Below, in pieces: positions 1-5,533 of a stretch of DNA of 7,346 nt. Below the pieces are notes generated by a model. That model saw only the letters and a program-made list of their open reading frames with translations, made no database searches and was not told the DNA's origin. Both the position numbers and the translations under genes were made by a program. Source of the DNA: Anaerolineae bacterium (GTDB lineage: Bacteria; Chloroflexota; Anaerolineae; Aggregatilineales; Phototrophicaceae); the NCBI GenBank assembly GCA_025454675.1, contig JALONZ010000085.1, forward strand, positions 1-7,346. Direction: 5' to 3'. The first letter of the stretch is position 1; each line of letters starts with the position of its first letter.

Positions 1-1463
1 CAGCTTCTGGTATTTGGCGGGTAGCTTATCCACAAAAATTATCGCAAGGGGCAGATTTTTATATGCAACCTGTTTGGCATCCGCGCGGGGAATATATTGC
101 ATATATCGCATGGAATCATCCCAATATGGCGTGGGATGGGACAGAATTACACCTTGCTCGGATTGGTATCGGTGAAAATGGATTACCCTTCATCAAAGAG
201 GACGTGGTGATTGCAGGGGACATCAAAACCGCCATTTTTGCGCCCCAATTTTCACCCGATGGACGCTATTTATCGTATATCAGTGATGCGTCTGGATGGG
301 GCAATATTGATGCGTATGATTTGAATACCAAACGGCATGTGCAGGTGACACATGGTGTATTTGAACATGCCCGTCCCGCATGGTTACAGGGGATTAAAAC
401 CTATGGTTGGTCATCTGATAGCAAAAGCATTTATTTATTACGCGCTAAAGATGGTGTAACAGGCTTATATGCTCATGAGGTGGGGAATGGGGCAGAAAAA
501 TATATAGGTGGGTTGCGTCATTATACCCATCTGGAACAAGTAGCAGTCGCGCCCAACGGCAATTTAGCCATGATTGCCAGTTCACCCCAAATGCCACCCC
601 GTATCATCAGTTATTCAGGCAAAGGGTATGAACAAATTCATCGGCGTGCTTCATCCGAGACGATTTTGCCTGATGATTTATCTAAAGCGGAACACATCTC
701 ATGGATAGGACACGATGGTCAATTGGTGTATGGGGTATATTACCCGCCGACTGAGAATTTTATTGGAGATGGCGCACCGCCATTAATTGTGATTGTTCAC
801 GGCGGACCGACTGCACAAAAGGCGCTGAATTATGATGACGAAGCCCAATTTTTTGCCACACGCGGTTATGCTGTGTTGTATCCAAATCATCGTGGGAGTA
901 CAGGATATGGGCGCGAGTATTGTCAGGCGTTGCGTGGGGCATGGGGTGTGTATGATGTAGAAGATTCGGCATCGGGCGCGTTGGCATTGGTGGAACGCGG
1001 GCTGGCAGACCCCACACGGCTGGTCATCATGGGCGGGAGCGCGGGCGGGTTTACCGCGTTGCAATCACTGGTGACGAAACCGAATTTTTATCGGGCGGGG
1101 ATTGTGCGTTATGGGGTGGCGAATCAATTTATGTTGGCGATGGATACGCATAAATTTGAATCGCGCTATAACGATTCGTTGTTGGGGGCATTGCCACAAG
1201 CCGCTACAGTGTATCGGGAACGCTCGCCATTATTTCATGCCCATCGCATCAAAGACGCGCTCATTTTATTTCAGGGGAGTGATGATGCGGTTGTGCCACA
1301 AAACCAATCAGATACATTGGTGAATGCCTTGCGGATGAATGGTGTGCCTCATGAATATGTGGTATATGCAGGGGAGGGGCATGGCTTCCGTAAGCCCGAA
1401 AACGTCAAAGATTACTATGAACGCATCCTGCGCTTTTTGGCTCAGATGGTGCTGTATGTGTGA
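1..1463 (+). CDS. S9 family serine peptidase (prolyl-oligopeptidase/acylaminoacyl-peptidase type), 5' end outside window
   Basis: The reading frame is open from base 3, so the gene begins upstream and about 486 C-terminal residues are visible; the ATG at 63 is internal. Family members are usually 620-680 residues, so roughly 150-170 are missing. The visible N-terminal part is beta-propeller (WNHPNMAWDGTELHLA, then the propeller-blade motif FSPDGRYLSYISD). The alpha/beta-hydrolase domain follows. Numbered from the ATG at 63, HGGP (246-249) supplies the oxyanion-hole strand, GGSAGG carries the nucleophile Ser326, GSDDAVVP carries the acid Asp (408, or 407) and GEGHGF carries His440. The triad is therefore complete. 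The family hydrolyses short peptides or removes acylated N-terminal residues, usually in the cytoplasm; substrate and location cannot be read here. The stop codon lies inside a promoter element for the next gene. Confidence 0.95.
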   Translation, partial: ASGIWRVAYPQKLSQGADFYMQPVWHPRGEYIAYIAWNHPNMAWDGTELHLARIGIGENGLPFIKEDVVIAGDIKTAIFAPQFSPDGRYLSYISDASGWGNIDAYDLNTKRHVQVTHGVFEHARPAWLQGIKTYGWSSDSKSIYLLRAKDGVTGLYAHEVGNGAEKYIGGLRHYTHLEQVAVAPNGNLAMIASSPQMPPRIISYSGKGYEQIHRRASSETILPDDLSKAEHISWIGHDGQLVYGVYYPPTENFIGDGAPPLIVIVHGGPTAQKALNYDDEAQFFATRGYAVLYPNHRGSTGYGREYCQALRGAWGVYDVEDSASGALALVERGLADPTRLVIMGGSAGGFTALQSLVTKPNFYRAGIVRYGVANQFMLAMDTHKFESRYNDSLLGALPQAATVYRERSPLFHAHRIKDALILFQGSDDAVVPQNQSDTLVNALRMNGVPHEYVVYAGEGHGFRKPENVKDYYERILRFLAQMVLYV

Positions 1464-1469
1464 TATACT
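1461..1469 (+). promoter_or_regulatory. Extended -10 promoter for the Uma2 gene
   Basis: TGATATACT fits the extended -10 form TGnTATAAT with one mismatch and overlaps the TGA stop of the peptidase gene. No good -35 is seen at 16-18 bp, which is usual for extended -10 promoters. The predicted start near 1476 would leave a leader of about 28 nt before the ATG at 1504. Inference from sequence only. Confidence 0.4.
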
Positions 1470-1503
1470 GTGAAAAATGGGATTGTGAGAAGGTGCATGA
1501 ATT

Positions 1504-2079
1504 ATGGATGTGAAAGAAAAACGCTATACCGCCGAAGAATTTTGGGAATATGCCCAATTGCCAGAAAATCAACATCGGAAATTAGAATTGGTGAATGGGG
1601 AAATTGTTGAGGACGATATGGCATCTGTAAAATCAATTAATACGATTGTTGCTGGACGCATTATCACATCCCTAAATAATTATGTTATCCCGCGCAATTT
1701 GGGGAATGTGAGCGTGCCTGATGGTGGGTTTCGTTTGAATGATTATATGGTCAGACAGCCTGATATCGGATTCATTTCATGGCAACGGTATCCCGAAATT
1801 ATAGATGGAATAATGCCTGCGCCTGAATTGGCTGTTGAGGTGGTTTCTCAGAGAGAAGATATTTTTCAGAAAACCCGCGATTATTTATATAACGGGGTTT
1901 TGGAAGTGTGGGCGATTTACCCTAAGTCGCAAGAACTGATTATATTTTGGCTTGATGATGATAGCCAAGTGGCAACAAAACGTTACGGTATCAATGATGT
2001 TTTACGCAACCGCGCCGTTTTGCCCGATTTTGAAATGCCCATCAAAGACATTTTTCCATCAGGTTATTCACCCAAATAA
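1504..2079 (+). CDS. Uma2 family (DUF820) restriction-endonuclease-like protein
   Basis: This 191-residue protein has the Uma2 layout. The N-terminal YTAEEFWEYAQLPENQHRKLELVNGEI corresponds to the family's opening 'EEY..lpe...yELidGeiv' section (the line given here is the start and end of that stretch). RQPDIGFIS follows with Asp87, then PELAVEVVS with Glu112, then Lys123 and the closing DYLYNGVLEVWAIYP. The PD...ExV pattern is the PD-(D/E)XK nuclease fold core. Length is typical (180-200). Uma2 proteins occur in large paralogous sets in Cyanobacteria, Chloroflexota and Deinococcota, and their biological role is not established. Start: GAGAAGG at 1487-1493 lies 10 nt before ATG 1504; an ATG at 1497 is out of frame. 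The gap from the peptidase gene is 40 nt, with a likely own promoter. A hairpin follows the stop. Confidence 0.9.
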   Translation: MDVKEKRYTAEEFWEYAQLPENQHRKLELVNGEIVEDDMASVKSINTIVAGRIITSLNNYVIPRNLGNVSVPDGGFRLNDYMVRQPDIGFISWQRYPEIIDGIMPAPELAVEVVSQREDIFQKTRDYLYNGVLEVWAIYPKSQELIIFWLDDDSQVATKRYGINDVLRNRAVLPDFEMPIKDIFPSGYSPK

Positions 2080-2086
2080 ATAACAC

Positions 2087-2105
2087 GGGGCGAATCTTTC
2101 GCCCC
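2087..2105. terminator. Hairpin between convergent genes
   Basis: GGGGCGAA (2087-2094) and TTCGCCCC (2098-2105) form a perfect 8-bp stem with a TCT loop. It sits between the Uma2 stop (2079) and the - strand stop (2112). Neither side has a good T run, so it may be a weak bidirectional terminator or a transcript 3'-end barrier. Confidence 0.5.
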
Positions 2106-2111
2106 TATTCA

Positions 2112-2408
2112 TCACTCGCTATACACCCAAACGGTTACACCACCCTCCAATTGGGCTTGAACCCGCCGATAGGCATTGGTCTCGTAACGGTCAAACCGCG
2201 CCAATTCTTGTTCACTCACCTCTAACACCATGCCATTGACCGCTTGATTTTCGGCAGGACGGACAATTGGATAGACACGCCCACCCAGATTAATGGTCGT
2301 TTTTTCGTAATTGGCAAGTCGGGCGGGGATGCCAAAAATGATGCGCCCAACCAATGATTTTTGAATATCGGGGTCTTGAAGTGTGCCGTAAACAAATAAT
2401 TTTTCCAT
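2112..2408 (-). CDS. Gamma-glutamylcyclotransferase-like (AIG2/GGCT family) protein
   Basis: A 98-residue protein with the family signature. FVYGTLQDPDIQ (residues 5-16) contains the YGTL substrate loop; YPIVRPAE and VNGMVLEVS follow; LARFDRYET contains Glu76, at the position of the catalytic Glu of GGCT folds, before YRRVQAQLEGG. Family enzymes release 5-oxoproline from gamma-glutamyl amino acids or related amine adducts; many bacterial members have no proven substrate. The protein is slightly shorter than the usual 110-130 residues and ends soon after the VWVY strand, so the C-terminal tail is minimal. Start: GAGGG (2419-2415) lies 6 nt before the ATG. It is 104 nt downstream of the kinase gene on the same strand, so co-transcription is possible but not shown. 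Confidence 0.85.
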   Translation of the reverse strand: MEKLFVYGTLQDPDIQKSLVGRIIFGIPARLANYEKTTINLGGRVYPIVRPAENQAVNGMVLEVSEQELARFDRYETNAYRRVQAQLEGGVTVWVYSE

Positions 2409-2462
2409 AAAAATCCCTCATGTAAAATATATTTTTAGATTGTGCAGAAATTCACACTTATG

Positions 2463-2486
2463 AGTATAACCCAAAACGCGGTTTTG
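2463..2486 (-). promoter_or_regulatory. Possible promoter and inverted repeat before the GGCT-like gene
   Basis: On the - strand, TATACT (2468-2463) is a near-consensus -10 about 55 nt before the start codon. No good -35 is present at 17 bp. Just upstream is a perfect inverted repeat CAAAAC-CGC-GTTTTG (2486-2472), where a -35 or an operator would sit. The repeat lacks a T run, so it is a poor terminator for the kinase gene upstream. Weak evidence. Confidence 0.25.
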
Positions 2487-2512
2487 TGTGTGATGAGTTG
2501 ATTAATGACCTA

Positions 2513-3334
2513 TTATAACATATCACGGATATGATATTCTGTCAGTTGTGCAATGCACATGGCTAAATCACTCATCATGCCGTCTTCCATAGACCAACAC
2601 AGGCTCAAGGATGCATGGATATAAACAAACGCTAAAACCCGCTTATGGCTAACTTTTAGCTCATCCGCCAAAATTGCTGATTGTTTCAATAGGCGTGCCT
2701 CAGTACATACTAAATCAGGAATATTGATTGGATTGCATAAGACATTTGCCACATCATAAGTCCGTTCTCCAATTAATCCTTTGGGGTCGAATGCCAACCA
2801 TCCCCGTTTAGGATGATGACGGATATTTTCGTGATGAATGTCTCCATGAAGTACACAAATCTGATGCGGATTGCTTAATAACTGGTCTGCAAGTTGTGAT
2901 GCTCGCTTGAAAATCGGCTCAGATGTAGGGTTTTCTGAGTGGCGAAATAATGATCTAAACCTGCGCCTAAGTGAGATAAGCCCGTCTGTATGTTGCGGAA
3001 GTGGGCGTGAATGTAGCTGATTAACCACATCTGCGATGATATTTGTTGCTCCATCATCATCACCACGCTCTACCAGATTTATCAAACTATTACTATTCGC
3101 ATATTCTAAAAGATGTGCTTGGTCATCAGCTTGAATGAGTCGAACTGCACCACAACCATCAAAATGGCGCAATGCGATTGCACCACCTGCTTCATCATCC
3201 ACTCCGATAGGCTTTAGTAATTTGAGGATGGCTATTTCGGATTGATAAGTGACTGTATAAATGTGGCTGGTGGCAGTTTCGGTGAGTAGGTGAGGGGTGC
3301 TAAGTCCCCATTTTTCAAGATACAGATTCAGCAT
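2513..3334 (-). CDS. APH(6)/hydroxyurea-resistance-type small-molecule kinase
   Basis: A 273-residue kinase-fold protein. AILKLLKP (Lys38) is the ATP-binding lysine strand. DDEAGGAIALRHFDGCGAVR (46-65) is the helix and following segment characteristic of the aminoglycoside 6-phosphotransferase / hydroxyurea kinase family (StrB-like). VLHGDIHHEN (161-170) is the catalytic loop with Asp165 and Asn170, and AFDPKGLIGERTYDVANVL (181-199) carries the metal-binding Asp183. All key residues are present and the length matches the family (about 260-280). Known members phosphorylate streptomycin at the 6-hydroxyl or hydroxyurea; many environmental homologues have unknown substrates, so resistance is not proven. 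Start: GGAAG (3345-3341) lies 6 nt before the ATG. A strong terminator separates it from serS, so it probably has its own promoter. Confidence 0.88.
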   Translation of the reverse strand: MLNLYLEKWGLSTPHLLTETATSHIYTVTYQSEIAILKLLKPIGVDDEAGGAIALRHFDGCGAVRLIQADDQAHLLEYANSNSLINLVERGDDDGATNIIADVVNQLHSRPLPQHTDGLISLRRRFRSLFRHSENPTSEPIFKRASQLADQLLSNPHQICVLHGDIHHENIRHHPKRGWLAFDPKGLIGERTYDVANVLCNPINIPDLVCTEARLLKQSAILADELKVSHKRVLAFVYIHASLSLCWSMEDGMMSDLAMCIAQLTEYHIRDML

Positions 3335-3352
3335 ATTTTTCTTCCAAGAGAT

Positions 3353-3380
3353 AAAAAAATAGAGGGATTGCTCCCTCTAT
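3353..3380 (-). terminator. Rho-independent terminator of the serS unit
   Basis: On the - strand, ATAGAGGGA and TCCCTCTAT (3380-3372 and 3367-3359) form a 9-bp stem around GCAA, followed by a run of seven T that overlaps the last stem bases (to 3353). It starts 24 nt after the serS stop. Stem, tight loop and T run make this a convincing intrinsic terminator. Confidence 0.9.
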
Positions 3381-3383
3381 AAA

Positions 3384-3389
3384 ATTATA
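3384..3389 (-). promoter_or_regulatory. Consensus -10 (TATAAT) for the kinase gene, overlapping the serS terminator region
   Basis: TATAAT reads on the - strand at 3389-3384, preceded by TG directly adjacent. The predicted start near 3377 falls inside the 5' arm of the serS terminator, so transcripts from here would lack three bases of that arm and read into the kinase gene with a weakened hairpin. No clear -35 is seen. Confidence 0.35.
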
Positions 3390-3403
3390 CACCCAATCGC
3401 AGG

Positions 3404-4828
3404 TTATCCCTTTGCAGGAATTTTATCCGCCCCGCCCAAATACGGACGTAAAGCCTCTGGGATGATGACACTGCCATCGGCTTGTTGATAATTTTCCAGT
3501 ATGGCGATTAAAATGCGCGGGGTTGCCAATCCGCTCCCATTTAGGGTATGCACAAATTGGGTCTTTTTGCCCTCTGTGGGGCGATATTTGATATTGGCGC
3601 GTCTGGCTTGGAAGGCTTCGGTGTTGCTACACGAACTCACTTCTAGCCATTCACCACTGCCCGCCGCCCACACTTCCACGTCATATTTTTTGGTGGCGCT
3701 AAAGCCCAAATCACCCGACACAATTTCTAAACGGCGATGTGGTAATCCGAGTGCCTTACAAATATCACAAGCCGCCTCGACCAACGATTCGAGTTCATCG
3801 TAGCTGGTTTCGGGGGTGGTGAATTTATACATTTCTACTTTTTGGAATTGATGCACCCGTTTAATCCCGCGTGTATCGCGCCCTGCCGATGATTTTTCAC
3901 GGCGGAAACAGGGGGTATCTGCCACAAAATAGAGGGGGAGTTGGCTTTCATCCAAAATTTCGTCACGGAATAAATTGGTGATGGCGACTTCGGCGGTGGG
4001 GAGCATGTAGATGTCCGCTTCTTGGTCATGATACACCACATCGGTGAATTTGGGGAATTGCCCCGCGCCATATAGCATTTCGGCTTTCACAAAGAAGGGG
4101 ACATATACCTCTTCAAAGCCTTTTTCGCGTGCCATATCCAAGAAAAAGGCTTCGAGTGCGCGTTGCAAACGTGCGCCCCAACCACGCAGGACATAAGCAC
4201 GGCTACCTGCCAGTTTGACCCCACGCTCAAAATCAATAATCCCCAAGTCTACGCCCAAATCCCAATGTGCTTTGGGTGCAAAATCAAATTCAGGAATTTT
4301 TCCATCGGGTTGATGTGGGATGTTGTGTTCGTCACTCTCGGCGACAGGGACACTATCATGGGGAATGTTAGGCAACCACAACACATTTTCTTCGAGTTTA
4401 GCATCCACATCGCGCAATTGCTCATTCAGCGCATTCACCAAATCGCCCATCTCGCGCAATTCGTTGGTGAGGGCTTCGAGTGCGCTGTTGAGGTCGGTTG
4501 TATCGGTCACTGTGGACGTATTTTGATTGCCCATGAGTACCGCTTCGGCGGTATCAATATCGCCATTTTGGATGAGTTGGGTTGCGCCTAATGCGCGGGC
4601 AATTTTATCGGCATCTGCCAGTTTTTTATCGCCACGCAACATGCCCATCGCTTTATTCAATTTGTTGCGCCCTGATTGCAGTTGTTCACTTTTTATCAAT
4701 AATTGGCGGCGCAATAGGTCGAGTGCGACAACCGTATCCACCCGTTCAAGGGCAGGGGGGTCGTATAATTTACCGAGTTGTTCTTTCACCCAGTCTGGTT
4801 TTTCGCGGATGAGTGTTATATCGAGCAT
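3404..4828 (-). CDS. serS: Seryl-tRNA synthetase with enlarged coiled-coil arm
   Basis: SerRS activates serine with ATP and charges tRNA-Ser (and tRNA-Sec where present) in the cytoplasm. Residues 1-155 are the N-terminal tRNA-binding coiled-coil arm, ending in LPNIPHDSVPV. The class II catalytic core follows. Motif 1 is around VYVPFFV (Pro244), the TAE serine-binding loop is at 278-280, motif 2 runs from CFRREKSSAGRDTRG to RVHQF (307-328), and motif 3 is LNGSGLATPR with Arg438. All are intact. At 474 residues it is about 44 longer than E. coli SerRS (430). The extra length lies in the arm, roughly residues 66-115. Start: AAGGAG (4842-4837) lies 8 nt before the ATG. The stop of a 43-codon membrane-protein gene is 3 nt upstream, so translation is probably coupled. 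Control is probably by the leader-peptide attenuator further upstream. Confidence 0.98.
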   Translation of the reverse strand: MLDITLIREKPDWVKEQLGKLYDPPALERVDTVVALDLLRRQLLIKSEQLQSGRNKLNKAMGMLRGDKKLADADKIARALGATQLIQNGDIDTAEAVLMGNQNTSTVTDTTDLNSALEALTNELREMGDLVNALNEQLRDVDAKLEENVLWLPNIPHDSVPVAESDEHNIPHQPDGKIPEFDFAPKAHWDLGVDLGIIDFERGVKLAGSRAYVLRGWGARLQRALEAFFLDMAREKGFEEVYVPFFVKAEMLYGAGQFPKFTDVVYHDQEADIYMLPTAEVAITNLFRDEILDESQLPLYFVADTPCFRREKSSAGRDTRGIKRVHQFQKVEMYKFTTPETSYDELESLVEAACDICKALGLPHRRLEIVSGDLGFSATKKYDVEVWAAGSGEWLEVSSCSNTEAFQARRANIKYRPTEGKKTQFVHTLNGSGLATPRILIAILENYQQADGSVIIPEALRPYLGGADKIPAKG

Positions 4829-4831
4829 GGT

Positions 4832-4963
4832 TTAATCTCCTTGTTGGTCATCGTCGGTTGGACGGGTTAAATCGGCACGTAGCCGTAAAAAGGCAAGTAT
4901 TAGCCCTATGATGATTATGCCAATAATCAGGGCATCCCAAAGTTCACGAGTCATGAATTCCAT
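4832..4963 (-). CDS. Small single-span membrane protein upstream of serS (43 residues)
   Basis: Not recognised as a named family. The ORF begins MEFMTRELWD. One hydrophobic helix, ALIIGIIIIGLILAFL (residues 11-26), follows, then RLRAD and a charged tail ending DDDQQGD. Positive charge after the helix suggests the C-terminus faces the cytoplasm. AAGGAT (4974-4969) lies 5 nt before the ATG. Its TAA stop is 3 nt from the serS start and the serS Shine-Dalgarno lies inside its last codons, a typical coupled arrangement. It lies downstream of the attenuator hairpin, so it would be co-regulated with serS. The alternative is a non-functional ORF, but the clean hydrophobic segment, ribosome binding site and tight spacing favour a real gene. 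Confidence 0.7.
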   Translation of the reverse strand: MEFMTRELWDALIIGIIIIGLILAFLRLRADLTRPTDDDQQGD

Positions 4964-4981
4964 TATCTATCCTTATCAATC

Positions 4982-5017
4982 AAAAACGCCCGTCAGACCA
5001 TATCAGACGAGCGTTTT
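4982..5017 (-). terminator. Attenuator (terminator) hairpin upstream of serS
   Basis: On the - strand, AAAACGCTCGTC (5017-5006) pairs with GACGGGCGTTTT (4994-4983) in a 12-bp stem with one U-G pair, 11-nt loop, and a T5 run (4986-4982) at its end. It lies 38 nt after the stop of a Ser-rich leader ORF and before the membrane-protein/serS genes. It is therefore placed to stop transcription before serS. Confidence 0.75.
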
Positions 5018-5055
5018 GTGAATTATCAATTCTCGTTGGTGGTGGTCTGGCGAAC
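4988..5055 (-). promoter_or_regulatory. Antiterminator competing with the serS attenuator
   Basis: GUUCGCCAGACCA (5055-5043) begins directly after the leader-peptide stop codon. It can pair with UGGUCUGACGGGC (5000-4988): 12 of 13 positions pair, two as U-G, with one C-A mismatch. The second strand includes seven bases of the terminator 3' arm (4994-4988), so the two structures exclude each other. A ribosome at the leader stop codon would cover the first strand and allow termination. A ribosome stalled on the Ser codons 15-30 nt upstream would leave it free and favour readthrough. Pairing is seen in the sequence; the mechanism is inferred from known attenuators such as trp and pheST. Confidence 0.65.
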
Positions 5056-5154
5056 TCAGTTGGAATCAGAAGAAGATGCAGAAGAAACGGTCATTTCTGT
5101 CCATAATGGCAATATGATATGGGTGTTGAATAATACTTCTGCTGATTGGTTCAT
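5056..5154 (-). CDS. Ser-codon-rich leader peptide of the serS attenuator (32 residues)
   Basis: The ORF opens MNQSAEVLF and ends VSSASSSDSN before a TGA. Six of the last nine sense codons are Ser (5085-5062), five of them TCT and one TCC; the only other Ser codon is residue 4. GAGGTG (5165-5160) lies 5 nt before the ATG, and an extended -10 promoter is about 37 nt upstream. It lies before a terminator, a coupled small gene and seryl-tRNA synthetase, so a role in sensing charged tRNA-Ser is the natural reading, like the Phe-rich leader of E. coli pheST. The peptide itself probably has no function. No maturation enzyme is nearby to suggest a modified peptide product. Confidence 0.65.
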   Translation of the reverse strand: MNQSAEVLFNTHIILPLWTEMTVSSASSSDSN

Positions 5155-5190
5155 CGGTTCACCTCAACTATATCATTTCATAGCATTACC

Positions 5191-5219
5191 ATCATATCAT
5201 CCTCATTGCGATGATGCAA
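5191..5219 (-). promoter_or_regulatory. Promoter of the serS leader/operon
   Basis: On the - strand, TTGCAT (5219-5214) is separated by exactly 17 bp from TATGAT (5196-5191), which is preceded by TGA (5199-5197) as an extended -10. The -35 matches the consensus only in TTG. Transcription would start near 5184, giving about 30 nt before the leader ATG and about 200 nt of leader RNA to the attenuator. Confidence 0.55.
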
Positions 5220-5317
5220 GATAATTGACATTGAGGGTGCATTTCAGTTTTGGGGCGGACATACGTTTTGCTTAGGGCGTGTTGATATTTTGTAAAAAGG
5301 CGCTTATTGGATGATTT

Positions 5318-5378
5318 TGGATGGCATATATGCCGTCCCTACAGCCCAATTATCGTAGGGGCGTGATATATCATGTCC
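5318..5378. repeat. REP/MITE-like palindromic element with CGTCCCTAC / GTAGGGGCG arms
   Basis: It contains a perfect 12-bp palindrome GGCATATATGCC (5323-5334). CGTCCCTAC (5334-5342) pairs with GTAGGGGCG (5355-5363) around a 12-nt loop. The outer parts (ATATAT on each side) extend the symmetry imperfectly over about 60 bp; 15 of 23 outer positions match. Arms of the GTAGGGGCG kind are widespread interspersed intergenic repeats in Chloroflexota and Cyanobacteria genomes (general knowledge). Only one copy is visible here, so repeat status is inferred. Confidence 0.55.
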
Positions 5379-5396
5379 ACAAAAAGGTCATGATAT
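5368..5396. repeat. Inverted repeat ATATCATG / CATGATAT just upstream of the parA cassette
   Basis: Perfect 8-bp arms at 5368-5375 and 5389-5396 flank a 13-nt spacer, ending two bases before the start codon of the 44-codon ORF. The position suits an operator or an RNA hairpin over the ribosome binding site (AAAGG at 5383-5387 lies in the loop). It overlaps the end of the REP-like element, so it may be part of that repeat. Confidence 0.35.
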
Positions 5397-5398
5397 GA

Positions 5399-5533
5399 AT
5401 GTCAACACAACCTAGCAATCAAGGCATACTTGTTAGTAGCCCTATGGAAGCGATAAAAAACGTTCAAGCCAGATTGGATAACCCCAGTCTTAAACGCATT
5501 CGGATGTATGATGAAGACAATTTCGCTAATTAA
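5399..5533 (+). CDS. Small ORF overlapping the start of parA (44 residues)
   Basis: The family is not recognised. It opens MSTQPSNQGILVSSPMEAI and ends RIRMYDEDNFAN; it is hydrophilic with a basic patch (LKRIRM), and has no membrane segment or signal peptide. Its last 26 bases overlap the parA gene in another frame, and parA has a poor ribosome binding site of its own, so the ORF may serve to couple parA translation. AAAGG (5383-5387) is about 11 nt before the ATG, a rather long spacing. It could be a real small partner of ParA, a leader ORF, or chance; the balanced composition favours coding. Confidence 0.5.
   Translation: MSTQPSNQGILVSSPMEAIKNVQARLDNPSLKRIRMYDEDNFAN

Larger units (their letters stand above)
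5220..5398. other. Divergent intergenic region between the serS leader promoter and the parA cassette
   Basis: No gene is seen here. It contains a TTGACA at 5225-5230 without a matching -10, and a weak TTGATA (5282-5287)-17 bp-TATTGG (5305-5310) pair reading rightward. It also holds a REP-like palindromic element and a short inverted repeat, annotated separately. The promoter of the ParA cassette must lie here or in the element, but I cannot place it with confidence. Confidence 0.5.

Noticed and set aside
26..34. Perfect DnaA box TTATCCACA
   Set aside because: It lies inside the peptidase coding sequence (codons for AYPQ) with no cluster of further boxes or AT-rich region, so it is most likely chance.
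1497..1506. ATG at 1497 as the Uma2 start
   Set aside because: It is 7 bases from ATG 1504 and therefore out of frame with the Uma2 protein.
2472..2486. Inverted repeat CAAAAC-GCG-GTTTTG as terminator of the kinase gene
   Set aside because: The stem is AT-rich and is followed by GGTTATAC rather than a T run, so termination is unlikely; kept only as a possible regulatory site.
4163..4835. Several long ORFs antisense to serS
   Set aside because: serS is unambiguous on the other strand; these have low-complexity, Cys/Ser/His-rich translations and no ribosome binding sites, as expected of shadow frames.
5056..5154. RiPP (lanthipeptide-like) precursor because of the Ser-rich C-terminus
   Set aside because: There is no Cys, no modification enzyme or transporter nearby, and the position before a terminator and serS gives a simpler explanation.
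4982..5219. T-box riboswitch as the serS regulator
   Set aside because: The conserved T-box sequence (GGTGGnACCGCG on the - strand) is absent, and the leader is too short and is explained by an ORF with Ser codons.
5018..5224. A 68-codon + strand ORF with a GTG start, opposite the serS leader
   Set aside because: It has no ribosome binding site, its protein lacks any recognisable domain, and the opposite strand explains the segment fully as promoter, leader ORF and antiterminator.
5225..5230. Consensus -35 TTGACA reading rightward towards the parA cassette
   Set aside because: The hexamer 17 bp downstream is TTTTGG, not a -10, and nearby spacings do no better.
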